Source: Burkholderiaceae bacterium (GTDB lineage Bacteria; Pseudomonadota; Gammaproteobacteria; Burkholderiales; Burkholderiaceae_C). From it: 42,434 bases of DNA. Under the pieces are notes generated by a model. It was not told the DNA's origin. It saw only the letters and a program-made list of their open reading frames with translations, and searched no databases. The first letter of the stretch is position 1; every line of letters begins with the position of its first letter. Positions 23,662 to 31,874 of the stretch are shown here, piece by piece. Both the position numbers and the translations under genes were made by a program. The stretch lies in assembly GCA_016790515.1 (NCBI GenBank), contig JAEUOY010000087.1:1-42434 (forward strand), read 5' to 3'.

Positions 23662-25973
23662 CGATCGTCTCCTGCGGGCCGGGTGGCGGCGGCCTGGGTG
23701 GGTGCCGCCGCGGATTCTGCGCGCAGCGGCGCCTGCACCTCGCAGCGGATGCCGCGGGCCTCGCGCTCGACCCAGCGCACCTGGCCGCCGAGCAGCTTGA
23801 CCCGCTTGCGCACGCCGCCCAGGCCGAGCCCATGCGGCCACTTGTCCGGTGCGCGGCCGCTGCCGTCGTCGCTGACCTGCAGCTGCAGCTGGCCGCGATC
23901 GAGCTGGATGCTGATCTCCACCTGGGTCGCACGGGCATGGCTGATGACGTTGTTGACCAGCTCGCGCAGCACGCGGGTCAGGCCCGACCACTGCACCACC
24001 GACAGCGTCAGGTCGCGGTCGGCCGAGAAGCTCCACTGCAGCTGGCAGCCCGCGGCGTTCAGGCGCTGGGTGATGTCGGCCTTCCACTCCGCGGCGGCGT
24101 GCGACAGGCGCTGGTTCGACGCCGCCAGGCCGCGGGTCAGCGTCTTCAGGTCCTGCAGCGTGTGGCGGATGTACTCCTCGATCTCGGGGTCGGAGGACTT
24201 GTACATCAGCGTCAGCAGCCGCGCGCCGATGTCGTCGTGCAGGTCCTGGGCGATCCGGGCGCGTTCCTCGGTGCGGCCCTGCTCGACGGCGCGGTCGAAG
24301 GCGACCGCGCGGCGCAGCTGCTCGATCAGTCGCTCGCAGAGCCGGCCGTCCTCCTGGGTGAACAGGCGCCGGCCGCGGCCGGCATGGCGCAGCACGATCG
24401 CGCCGCCGGCGGGTTCGTCGCCCAGGCGATCGCCGGGGCCCAGCGCCATCGCCGGCACGACCAGGGTCGAGCCATCGGCCGCCACCCGGATCTCCGGGAC
24501 GCTGCGCGCGCTGCGCGCGGTCTCCGCCGGGTCGAACACCTCCTGCAGCAGCGTGGTCAGCAGGTCGTCGGCCTTGCCGGGGGCCTGCTCGAGCGCCCGC
24601 GCGGCCCGGTAGAGGCTGTCGAACATGCGTTCCCCGCCGACCGGACCCGAGCCGGTCAGATGGGCCAGGATCCACGGCCGCGCGGCGACATAGATCGCCA
24701 CCGCCGCGGCCAGCGCGAGCAACAGCGCGACCGTCGCCGGCAGCGGCAGCACGCCCGGCAGCAGCAGGCACAGCGACACCGCCACCGCGCTGATGCCGGC
24801 AAGCACGGTGAACTCGCGCAGCACCTTGCGCGCCGTCAGCAGCACCGGGCCGAGCATCAGCAGTGCGGCGAAGAACACCGACCAGGCCACCGCGCCGGCG
24901 CTGGCCAGGCCTGATTGCGCGGCGCCGCGATGCTCGGCGGCGACCACCGCCGTGCTCAACAGCAAGAGCGCGCCCGTGCCGGCCAGCACCAGGCGCTGCA
25001 GCTGGCGGGCCAGCGGATCGGCCGTCCGATGCTGCGCCGCGCCGAGCAGCCCGGCCGCGGCGGCCCCGCCGGCCAGTGCCAGGCCCTGGGCATACCACCA
25101 CAGGCCTGCCGGCGACAGCCACAGCAGCGTGGCCGTGCCGCCGACCATCAGCAGCCAGGCGGTGGCGGCCAGCGGCTGCGCCGCCGCCAGCCGGCGCGGG
25201 TAGAGCGTGAACACATGCACCAGCGCGGCCGCGGCCGTGGCATCGGCCACCAGCCGGACCGCCAGCCCGAACCGGACCAGGCCCGCCGGCAGGCCCATGC
25301 CGGGCAGCGATTCGGCACCGATCAGCAGCAGCACGACGGCGTGCGAGCCCGCCAGCAGCGCGTACAGCAGCGCCGCCCGTCCGGGCGTGGTCAGCAGCAC
25401 CGCCGCGCCGGCCAGCGCCAACGCCAGCGCCAGCGCCGCGGCCAGCCAGCTGGTCAGGCCGAGCCCGGCGATGCCGCGCGGGCGCGGCGACAGCGGCAGA
25501 TCGGCGGCACCTTCCAGCCGCAGCGTCATCGCCGGTTGCCGCGCCGCCTCGCTCAGCTGCTGCTGCACCGCCAGCCACTGCTGCCGCTGGGCATCGTCGA
25601 CGGTCCAGCGGGGTGAGCGCGGCAGCAGCGCGCTGCTGGCGGGCAGGCTGCGGCCGTCGGCGAACACCAGCGCCTGCAGCCGGCGGCCGACCAGCGGCTG
25701 CAACGCCGCCTGGCTGCCGTGGTCCAGTTCGAGCGCGCCGCCGTCGACCGCACGCCAGACCAGCGGCCAGTGCGGCTCGGCAGCCAGCAGGCGCAGCCAC
25801 GACACCATCGCCGTGGCGACCAGCAGGCCGATCAGCAGCAGCGTGCGGGCGCGCTGGGCCGATGGTGGCTGGCGGCTGCTGTGGCGGCCGGCCAGCGCGG
25901 CATCGACCCAGGTGGCCTCGGGTCCGGCAGCGTCGGCCGCGCGGTCGGCCGGGTCGCGCACGGCAGGCGCCAT
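23658..25973 (-). CDS. Multi-TM sensor histidine kinase, NarL-type partner
   Basis: This is a 771-residue inner-membrane kinase. A helix near 43-65 is followed by a non-membrane segment of about 100 residues, then some seven helices (about 170-430). A cytoplasmic GAF-like linker and a HisKA_3 domain with ARIAQDLHDDIGARL (His579) come next, and a HATPase with ELVNNVISHA and HGLGLGGVRKRV. HisKA_3 kinases pair with LuxR-type receivers, and one lies 21 bp upstream. The membrane sensor is unlike common PAS-containing kinases, and its signal is unknown. A short weak GAGACG precedes the ATG. It is coupled downstream to the CMD-like gene, which may act on or report the same signal. Confidence 0.9.
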   Translation of the reverse strand: MAPAVRDPADRAADAAGPEATWVDAALAGRHSSRQPPSAQRARTLLLIGLLVATAMVSWLRLLAAEPHWPLVWRAVDGGALELDHGSQAALQPLVGRRLQALVFADGRSLPASSALLPRSPRWTVDDAQRQQWLAVQQQLSEAARQPAMTLRLEGAADLPLSPRPRGIAGLGLTSWLAAALALALALAGAAVLLTTPGRAALLYALLAGSHAVVLLLIGAESLPGMGLPAGLVRFGLAVRLVADATAAAALVHVFTLYPRRLAAAQPLAATAWLLMVGGTATLLWLSPAGLWWYAQGLALAGGAAAAGLLGAAQHRTADPLARQLQRLVLAGTGALLLLSTAVVAAEHRGAAQSGLASAGAVAWSVFFAALLMLGPVLLTARKVLREFTVLAGISAVAVSLCLLLPGVLPLPATVALLLALAAAVAIYVAARPWILAHLTGSGPVGGERMFDSLYRAARALEQAPGKADDLLTTLLQEVFDPAETARSARSVPEIRVAADGSTLVVPAMALGPGDRLGDEPAGGAIVLRHAGRGRRLFTQEDGRLCERLIEQLRRAVAFDRAVEQGRTEERARIAQDLHDDIGARLLTLMYKSSDPEIEEYIRHTLQDLKTLTRGLAASNQRLSHAAAEWKADITQRLNAAGCQLQWSFSADRDLTLSVVQWSGLTRVLRELVNNVISHARATQVEISIQLDRGQLQLQVSDDGSGRAPDKWPHGLGLGGVRKRVKLLGGQVRWVEREARGIRCEVQAPLRAESAAAPTQAAATRPAGDDR

Positions 25974-25994
25974 CGTCTCAGCACAGGAGCGGCG

Positions 25995-26735
25995 TCAGAC
26001 CAGGCCCTGCTTGGTGGCCAGCACCGCGGCTTCGGCGCGGCTCGACACGTTGAGCTTCTTGTAGATCGACTTGATGTGGTCGTTGACGGTGAACCACTTG
26101 ATGCCCATCAAGCTGGCGATCTCCTTGATCGTGAAGCCCTTGCTGAGGTAGGTCAGCACCTCGCTCTCGCGCGGCGTCAGGCGCTCGTGTTCGGGTACCT
26201 TGCCGATGGGCACCGGCGAGCTGGTGGTGGCGAATTCCTGCGGCGTCGTGAACCCCGAATCGGGCGCGCGGCCGTCGGCGCGGCCACCCTGGCGGAAATG
26301 GGTCAGCAGGCGCCTGGCGATCGCCGGCGACAGCGGCGGCTGGCCGCGCACGATCTTCTGCAGCTCCTCGACCAGCACCTCGAAGCGGTCTTCCTTCAGC
26401 AGATAGCCGTCGGCGCCGCGCTGCAGCGCCGGGAACAGGTGGTCGTCGTCGGAGTACAGCGTGGTGACGATCTTGGTCGCCGGGTAGTGGGTCAGTTCGG
26501 CCAGCAGCTCCATGCCGTTGCCGTCGGGCAGTTCCAGGTCGACCATGATCAGCTTGAACGGGTCGACGCCGTGCAGCCCGCTCGCGCCGCCGGTCAGGCT
26601 GATCTGCGAGCGCGCCGTTTCCAGGTCACCGGCCTCGGTGATCGCGATCGTGTCGCTGAAGCTCTCGCGCACCACGCGGCACAGGAAAGCGCGTGCCACC
26701 GGGTTGTCTTCGAGGATGAGGACCTTGACGGCCAT
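25995..26735 (-). CDS. NarL/FixJ-type response regulator
   Basis: This is a 246-residue two-domain regulator: receiver with VLILEDNPVARAFL, phospho-acceptor Asp66 in IMVDLELPDG and Lys114 in YLLKED, then a linker of about 55 residues and a LuxR-type helix-turn-helix (LTPRESEVLTYLSKGFTIKE, about 185-245) with DHIKSIYKKLNVSSR. GGGAG precedes the ATG at 26735. It is the first gene of a three-gene operon with the HisKA_3 kinase and the CMD-like gene. No operator could be assigned in the 100-bp upstream gap, which holds a GC-rich CCCTCC/GGAGGG hairpin. Confidence 0.93.
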   Translation of the reverse strand: MAVKVLILEDNPVARAFLCRVVRESFSDTIAITEAGDLETARSQISLTGGASGLHGVDPFKLIMVDLELPDGNGMELLAELTHYPATKIVTTLYSDDDHLFPALQRGADGYLLKEDRFEVLVEELQKIVRGQPPLSPAIARRLLTHFRQGGRADGRAPDSGFTTPQEFATTSSPVPIGKVPEHERLTPRESEVLTYLSKGFTIKEIASLMGIKWFTVNDHIKSIYKKLNVSSRAEAAVLATKQGLV

Positions 26736-26837
26736 GGCTGGTATCTCCCGGCGCGGATGCTAGCGCAGTTGCCGCCGTGCCGGGAGGCGCCGGCGCCCCT
26801 CCTGCGGGGGAGGGCCGGGCCGGGGTGTCAGCAGTTG

Positions 26838-27815
26838 TTACCCCTGCGTCAGCACCAGCTTGCCGACGACCTGGCGGCTGCTCATGCGGGCGTAGGCGGC
26901 CATCAGGTCGCTCAGCCTCAGGGTTTGGTCGAGCACCGGCCGCACCTTGCCCTCGGCGTACCACTGCGCGAGCTGCTGCAGGTCGCGCTGGAAGGCGGCC
27001 GGCTCGCGCCGCACGAAGTCGCCCCAGAACACGCCGACGATCGCCGCGCCCTTGAGCAGCGACAGGTTCAGCGGCAGCGCCGGGATGCCGCCGCCGGCAA
27101 AGCCCACCACCAGGTAGCGGCCGCGCCAGGCGATCGAGCGGAACACCGGCTCGGCCAGGTCGCCGCCGACCGGGTCGTAGACGACGTCGGGGCCCTTGCC
27201 GCCGGTCAGCGCCTTCAGCGCGTCGCGGATGTTCTCGCTCGCGTAGTTGATCGTCGCGTCGGCGCCGATCTCGCGGCAGCGCGCGCATTTCTCGTCGGTC
27301 GACGCGGCGGCGATCACCCGCGCGCCGGCGGCCTTGGCGATCTGGATCGCGGCGGTGCCGACGCCGCCGGCCGCCCCCAGCACCAGCACGGTCTCGCCGG
27401 CCTGCAGCGCGCCGCGGTCCAGCAGCGCGTGCTGCGAGGTGCCGTAGGTCATCAGGAAGGCCGCGCCGTGTTCGAACGACATCGTCGGCGGCAGCGGCAC
27501 CAGCTTGCCGGCCGGCACGATGGCGTGGGTGCCGAAGCCGCCGGTGCCGGCCATCGCGGCGACCCGGTCGCCCGGCTTCACCGAAGTGACGCCTTCACCC
27601 ACCGCCTCGACGACGCCGGCGAACTCGCTGCCCGGCACGAAGGGCGGCTCCGGCTTGAACTGGTACTTGTTCTGGACGATCAGGATGTCGGGGAAGTTCA
27701 GGCTCGAGGCCTTCACCGCCACTCGCGCCTGGCCGGCCTGGGGCTCGGGCGTGGGCAGTTCCTGCCATTGCAGGGCATCGACACCGACCGGGTTGCTGCA
27801 GATCCAGGCATGCAT
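26838..27815 (-). CDS. NADPH:quinone oxidoreductase family protein
   Basis: This is a 325-residue medium-chain reductase of the QorA/zinc-independent type. The N-terminal GroES-like fold carries SSLNFPDILIVQNKYQ, FVPGSEFAGVVEAVGEGV and KPGDRVAA. The Rossmann fold has VLVLGAAGGVGTAAIQIAK (AxxGxxG-type motif) and VVYDPVGGDL, and the protein ends SSRQVVGKLVLTQG. Zinc-ligand cysteines are absent. Such enzymes reduce quinones or act on enoyl substrates with NADPH; the specific substrate is unknown. GAGGAGAG precedes the ATG at 27815. It is divergent from surE. Confidence 0.92.
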   Translation of the reverse strand: MHAWICSNPVGVDALQWQELPTPEPQAGQARVAVKASSLNFPDILIVQNKYQFKPEPPFVPGSEFAGVVEAVGEGVTSVKPGDRVAAMAGTGGFGTHAIVPAGKLVPLPPTMSFEHGAAFLMTYGTSQHALLDRGALQAGETVLVLGAAGGVGTAAIQIAKAAGARVIAAASTDEKCARCREIGADATINYASENIRDALKALTGGKGPDVVYDPVGGDLAEPVFRSIAWRGRYLVVGFAGGGIPALPLNLSLLKGAAIVGVFWGDFVRREPAAFQRDLQQLAQWYAEGKVRPVLDQTLRLSDLMAAYARMSSRQVVGKLVLTQG

Positions 27816-27918
27816 GGCTTCTCTCCTCGTGGGGCGTCGATCATAGGCAGCCGCGGCGCCGGCCGCTCGTCGCCGGCGCGACTGGTGAAGCGCGGCGTCG
27901 GCCGCCCGGGGTGGTGCC

Positions 27919-27924
27919 TACAAT
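27919..27924 (+). promoter_or_regulatory. -10 box TACAAT close to surE start
   Basis: TACAAT ends 9 bp before the surE ATG, so transcription would begin 2-4 nt before, or at, the start codon. No ribosome site precedes this ATG, which supports a leaderless mRNA. A matching -35 is not clear. Confidence 0.45.
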
Positions 27925-27933
27925 CCCGGTCCC

Positions 27934-28695
27934 ATGCGGATCCTGATTGCCAACGACGACGGGTACCTCGCGCCGGGGCTCGCCGCCCTGGTGGCGGCGG
28001 TGCAGGGGCTGGGCCAGGTCGAGGTGGTGGCACCGGAGCAGAACGCCAGCGGCACCTCCAACGCGCTGACGCTGAACCGGCCGCTGCAGGTCTTCACCGC
28101 CGGGGCGTCGGCACCGGGCGTGCAGGTCATCAACGGCACGCCGTCGGACTGCGTGCACGTCGCGCTGACCGGGCTGCTCGGCTACCGGCCCGACCTGGTG
28201 CTCTCGGGGATCAACCAGGGCGCCAACATGGGCGACGACACGCTCTATTCGGGCACCGTGGCCGCGGCGATGGAAGGCTATCTGTTCGGCATCCCGGCGA
28301 TCGCCTTCTCGCAGGTCCAGAAGGGCTGGGGCGATCTCGACGCCGCCGGCCGCGTCGTCAGGGCGGTGGTGCAGCAGGTGCTGGAGCAGGGCCTGCCGGC
28401 ACAGCCGTTCCTGCTGAACGTGAACATCCCGAACCGGCCCGACGCCGACCGGCTGCCGCGCCGCGTCACCCGCCTGGGCCGCCGCCATGCCAGCGAACCG
28501 GTGATCCGGCAGATCAACCCGCGCGGCGAGCCGATCTACTGGATCGGCCCGGCCGGCGATGCGCGCGAAGCCGGCGAAGGCACCGATTTCCACGCCACCG
28601 CCAGCGGCTTCGTCTCGATCACCCCGCTGCAGGTCGACCTGACCGACCACGCCCGGCTGCCCGACTGGCGCGCCCGGCTGGAGCGCGCCGGGTGA
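27934..28695 (+). CDS. surE: 5'/3'-nucleotidase SurE
   Basis: This is a 253-residue metal-dependent phosphatase acting on nucleoside monophosphates and polyphosphates in the cytoplasm. The metal-binding NDDG (Asp8, Asp9) opens the protein; [55 protein letters not shown] and LNVNIPN are family signatures. Its length matches E. coli SurE. It starts the surE-pcm-nlpD order conserved in proteobacteria. The ATG lacks a ribosome site and lies just after a -10-like TACAAT. Confidence 0.97.
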   Translation: MRILIANDDGYLAPGLAALVAAVQGLGQVEVVAPEQNASGTSNALTLNRPLQVFTAGASAPGVQVINGTPSDCVHVALTGLLGYRPDLVLSGINQGANMGDDTLYSGTVAAAMEGYLFGIPAIAFSQVQKGWGDLDAAGRVVRAVVQQVLEQGLPAQPFLLNVNIPNRPDADRLPRRVTRLGRRHASEPVIRQINPRGEPIYWIGPAGDAREAGEGTDFHATASGFVSITPLQVDLTDHARLPDWRARLERAG

Positions 28696-28801
28696 GCGGC
28701 GGCCCGCCTGCCGCGGCGCCGGCCCGCCGGGTGGCGGCAGTGAGCGCGCCGGCCCGCTCCCCGGCGCGAAGCCCGGAACGCGCAACCTGGAGGGTGGTTC
28801 G

Positions 28802-29620
28802 GTGACCCAGGGCAGCGCCAAGCCGGCACGCTTCCCTCTGGCGCTCGAGCGGGTGGGCCAGGCCGGCAGCGCGGCGAAGCCGCGCGAGACGCTGCGGCCG
28901 CAGCGGCCGCTGCACGAAGCGGCCCGCGACGCCCGGGCGCGGACCGTGCCGCAGGGCCTGGGGCTGGACTCGGCGCTGGTGCGCCAGCGCATGGTGCAGC
29001 GCCTGCGCGGCGAAGGCATCCGCTGCGAGCCGGTGTTCGCGGCGATGGACAAGGTGCCGCGCCACTTGTTCGTCGACACCGCGCTGGCGATCCAGGCCTA
29101 CGAGGACACCAGCCTGCCGATCGGCCACGGCCAGACGATCTCCAAGCCCTCGGTCGTCGCGCGCATGATCGAACTGCTGTTCGACGGTGCCAGCGCGCGT
29201 GCTGCCGGCCACCTCGGCCGCACGCTGGAGGTGGGCACCGGCTGCGGCTACCAGACCGCGCTGCTGGCGCAGCTGGCGCGCCGGGTGGTGTCGATCGAGC
29301 GGCTGCGGCCGCTGTACGACAAGGCGGTCCTGAACCTGGCGCCGTGGCGGCTGGACCATGTGCGCCTGGTGTACGGCGACGGCATGCTCGGCCATGGCCC
29401 CAACGCACCGTACGACAGCCTGGTCGCAGCCGCCGGCGGCGACGACCTGCCGCCGGCCTGGCTGGCCCAGCTGGCCGTCGGCGGGCGCCTGGTGGCGCCG
29501 ATGCACCGCTGGGGCGGGCGCGGCCAGGTGCTGGTGGTGGTCGATCGCCACGAAGGCGGTCTGGTTCGCACCGAGCATGAGTCGGTGCACTTCGTCCCTC
29601 TAAAATCCGGTGTTGTCTGA
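28802..29620 (+). CDS. pcm: Protein-L-isoaspartate O-methyltransferase
   Basis: This is a 272-residue cytoplasmic enzyme that methylates isoaspartyl residues in damaged proteins using S-adenosylmethionine. Signatures are VDTALAIQAYEDTSLPIGHG, QTISKPSVVARMIELL, LEVGTGCGYQTALLAQLA (SAM-binding) and SIERLRPLYDKA. A proline/arginine-rich N-terminal extension of about 60 residues precedes the catalytic domain, longer than E. coli Pcm (208 residues). The GTG start at 28802 follows GGAGGGTGG; an internal start is possible. The next gene nlpD starts 13 bp after its stop. Confidence 0.95.
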   Translation: MTQGSAKPARFPLALERVGQAGSAAKPRETLRPQRPLHEAARDARARTVPQGLGLDSALVRQRMVQRLRGEGIRCEPVFAAMDKVPRHLFVDTALAIQAYEDTSLPIGHGQTISKPSVVARMIELLFDGASARAAGHLGRTLEVGTGCGYQTALLAQLARRVVSIERLRPLYDKAVLNLAPWRLDHVRLVYGDGMLGHGPNAPYDSLVAAAGGDDLPPAWLAQLAVGGRLVAPMHRWGGRGQVLVVVDRHEGGLVRTEHESVHFVPLKSGVV

Positions 29621-29633
29621 TTCGGCCCGTCCC

Positions 29634-30515
29634 ATGATCCATTTCCGCCTGCCGTCGGGCCTGCTGTCTGCCGCTGTTCTGGCGCTGATGCTGGCCGGCT
29701 GCGGCTCCAAGCCGACCAAGGCGCCGGTCGAGGACCGCAGGCCGCCTAAGGCCGCCGAGCCGGCCGCGGCGGCGTCCAAGCCGGCGCCGCCGGTCAGCTC
29801 GGAAACGCCAAAGCCCCTGCCCGGCGCCGAGAATGCCGGCCGCGCGGGCTACTACACCGTCAAGCCCGGCGACACGATGATCCGCATCGGGCTCGAGAAC
29901 GGCCAGAACTGGCGCGACATCGTGCGCTGGAACGGCATCGAGAACCCGAACCTGATCGAGGTCGGCCAGGTGCTGCGCGTGGTGCCCCCCGGCGTCGACG
30001 CGTCGAGCGTGGCCAGCCGGGGCGTGGCGCCGCCCCAGGTCGAGGCGCGGCCGCTCGAGGCCAGGCCGGTGGCTGCGGCGGCGTCGGCAGCACCCGCGGC
30101 ATCGTCCGCATCGGCGCCGGCGCCGGCTGCGCCGCGCGAGGTCGACGAGGAGCCGGCCTGGGCCTGGCCGGCCGGCGGCCCGGTGCTGGCCGGCTTCGAG
30201 GAAGGCCGGCAGAAGGGTCTGCTGATCGCCGGCAAGGCCGGCGACCCGGTGTTCGCTGCCGCCGATGGCCGCATCGTCTATGCCGGCTCCGGGCTGCGCG
30301 GCTACGGCAATCTGGTGATCGTCAAGCACAACAACACCTACCTCACCGCCTACGCGCACAACCAGACGCTGCTGGTCAAGGAAGACCAGGTGGTGCGCCG
30401 CGGCCAGAAGATCGCCGAGATGGGCTCCAGCGATGCCGATCGGGTGCAGCTGCATTTCGAGATCCGCCGCCAGGGCAAGCCGGTCGACCCGGCGCGCCAG
30501 CTGCCGCCGCGCTGA
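29634..30515 (+). CDS. nlpD: NlpD-like lipoprotein, LysM and M23 domains
   Basis: This is a 293-residue outer-membrane lipoprotein that activates amidases during cell separation. A signal peptide ends in the lipobox LMLAGC (Cys23). A Pro/Ala-rich linker, LysM (about 73-116, YYTVKPGDTMIRIGLENGQN), a second linker and a LytM/M23 domain (about 180-285) follow, with GYGNLVIVKHNNTYLTAYAH and LHFEIRRQGKPVDP. As in E. coli NlpD, the first zinc ligands of active M23 enzymes are missing (KGLLIAGKAGDPVFAA), so it is an activator rather than a peptidase. I use ATG 29634; GTG 29610, inside pcm, would spoil the signal peptide. rpoS does not follow. Confidence 0.94.
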   Translation: MIHFRLPSGLLSAAVLALMLAGCGSKPTKAPVEDRRPPKAAEPAAAASKPAPPVSSETPKPLPGAENAGRAGYYTVKPGDTMIRIGLENGQNWRDIVRWNGIENPNLIEVGQVLRVVPPGVDASSVASRGVAPPQVEARPLEARPVAAAASAAPAASSASAPAPAAPREVDEEPAWAWPAGGPVLAGFEEGRQKGLLIAGKAGDPVFAAADGRIVYAGSGLRGYGNLVIVKHNNTYLTAYAHNQTLLVKEDQVVRRGQKIAEMGSSDADRVQLHFEIRRQGKPVDPARQLPPR

Positions 30516-30533
30516 GCGGGCGATCGGCGGCCG

Positions 30534-30557
30534 GGCGCCCCGCGGACGGGGGGCGCC
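30534..30557 (+). terminator. Possible terminator after nlpD
   Basis: GGCGCCCC and GGGGCGCC pair around an 8-nt loop, 19 bp after the nlpD stop. No run of T follows (TCAGCGTTT), so termination would be weak or Rho-assisted. A perfect palindrome GCCGCCATGGCGGC lies further on at 30581-30594, before the binding-protein gene. Confidence 0.35.
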
Positions 30558-30644
30558 TCAGCGTTTCCCTGAGGCCGGCAGCCGCCATGGCGGCGATAGC
30601 ATCGCGCGGCGGGCTGGTCGGGTCCGGAACTGGAGACACACCTC

Positions 30645-31808
30645 ATGAAGATGGCATCCATCGCCCTGGCAACGCTGGCACTGCTGGGGTCCGGCGCGGC
30701 GCAGGCGCAGTCGCAGGGCGTCAGCAAGACCGAGGTCACCATCGGCACGATCCAGGACCTGTCCGGGCCGATCGCGGCCTTCGGCAAGCAGTCGCGCAAC
30801 GGCATGCAGTTGCGCGTCGACGAGATCAACGAGCAGGGGGGCATCGCCGGCCGCAAGATCAAGCTGATCGTCGAGGACGCCGGCTACGACCCCAAGCGTG
30901 CGGTGCTGGCGGCACAGAAGCTGGTCAACCAGGACAAGATCTTCCTGATGGCGGGCCATATCGGCACCGCGCACAACAACGCGGCGATGCCGGTGCAGTT
31001 CGAGAAGAACGTCATCAACTTCCTGCCGATCACCGCAGCGCGCGAGATGTACGAGCCCTTCCACAAGCTCAAGTACTCGTTCGCCGCGACCTACTATGAC
31101 CAGATACGCATGGTCTTGCCCAAGCTGGTGAAGGACAAGGGCGCGAAGAAGGTCTGCACGATGTACCAGGACGACGAGTTCGGACTCGAAGTGCTGCGCG
31201 GCGCCGAGGCGGGGCTGAAGACGCTGAACATGGAACTGGGCGAGAAGACCAGCTACAAGCGCGGCGCGACCGATTTCTCGTCCCAGGTGGCCCGGATGAA
31301 GGCCGGCGGCTGTGATCTGGTGGTGCTGGGCACCATCATCCGCGAGACGATCGGCGCGATCGGCGAGGCGCGCAAGACCGGCTTCAACCCGACTTTCCTC
31401 GGCAGCAGCGCGTCCTACACCGACCTGATCCACAAGCTGGGCGGCAAGCCGATGGACGGCCTGTATGCCACCCACACCGCGCAGCACCCCTACCTGGACG
31501 AGGCCTCGCAGCCGCTGCGCTTCTGGGCCAACAAGTACAAGACCAAGTTCAACGAGGATCCGACCGTCTTCTCGGTCTATGGCTACCTGATCATCGACAC
31601 CTTCGCCCGAGCTGCATCCAAGGCCGGCGCCAACCTGAACACCGAGACCTTCATCAAGGCGATGGACACGATGGTCATCGAGCCCGACATGTTCGGCTCG
31701 CCACAGTCCACGTTCACGGCCACCAAGCGGCTGGGCAACGACCTGTCGCGCATGTCGCAGATCCAGGACGGCCGCTGGAAGGTCGTCTCCGACTACGTCA
31801 AGCCCTGA
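30645..31808 (+). CDS. Branched-chain amino-acid-type ABC binding protein
   Basis: This is a 387-residue periplasmic substrate-binding protein of the LivK type. A signal peptide ends AAQAQS (about residue 22). The mature part reads EVTIGTIQDLSGPIAAFGKQ, NGMQLRVDEINEQGGIAGRK, IKLIVEDAGYDPKRAVLAAQ and TDFSSQVARMKAGGCDLVV, typical of type I binding proteins for amino acids, amides or aromatic acids. No permease or ATPase genes adjoin it, so it is an orphan that must use a transporter encoded elsewhere. GGAG lies 9 bp before the ATG. A strong terminator follows. Its place between nlpD and rlmD is one where rpoS is commonly found. Confidence 0.92.
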   Translation: MKMASIALATLALLGSGAAQAQSQGVSKTEVTIGTIQDLSGPIAAFGKQSRNGMQLRVDEINEQGGIAGRKIKLIVEDAGYDPKRAVLAAQKLVNQDKIFLMAGHIGTAHNNAAMPVQFEKNVINFLPITAAREMYEPFHKLKYSFAATYYDQIRMVLPKLVKDKGAKKVCTMYQDDEFGLEVLRGAEAGLKTLNMELGEKTSYKRGATDFSSQVARMKAGGCDLVVLGTIIRETIGAIGEARKTGFNPTFLGSSASYTDLIHKLGGKPMDGLYATHTAQHPYLDEASQPLRFWANKYKTKFNEDPTVFSVYGYLIIDTFARAASKAGANLNTETFIKAMDTMVIEPDMFGSPQSTFTATKRLGNDLSRMSQIQDGRWKVVSDYVKP

Positions 31809-31828
31809 GCGATCCGGGCCGGACTCCC

Positions 31829-31854
31829 AGGCCGCCCTCGGGCGGCCTTTTTTT
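31829..31854 (+). terminator. Rho-independent terminator
   Basis: AGGCCGCC and GGCGGCCT form an 8-bp stem with a CTCG loop, directly followed by a run of seven T. It ends the binding-protein transcript 21 bp after its stop codon. Confidence 0.92.
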
Positions 31855-31861
31855 CGCCCTC

Positions 31862-31867
31862 GATAAT
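31862..31867 (+). promoter_or_regulatory. -10-like GATAAT next to rlmD start
   Basis: GATAAT lies 7 bp before the rlmD ATG, right after the strong terminator of the preceding gene, so rlmD needs its own promoter here. No ribosome site is visible, as expected for a leaderless message. No good -35 is seen. Confidence 0.4.
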
Positions 31868-31874
31868 CCCGCGG

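Noticed and set aside
26736-26837. Terminator between quinone oxidoreductase and response regulator genes
   Set aside because: A GC-rich CCCTCC/GGAGGG hairpin is present but no T-run follows on either strand.
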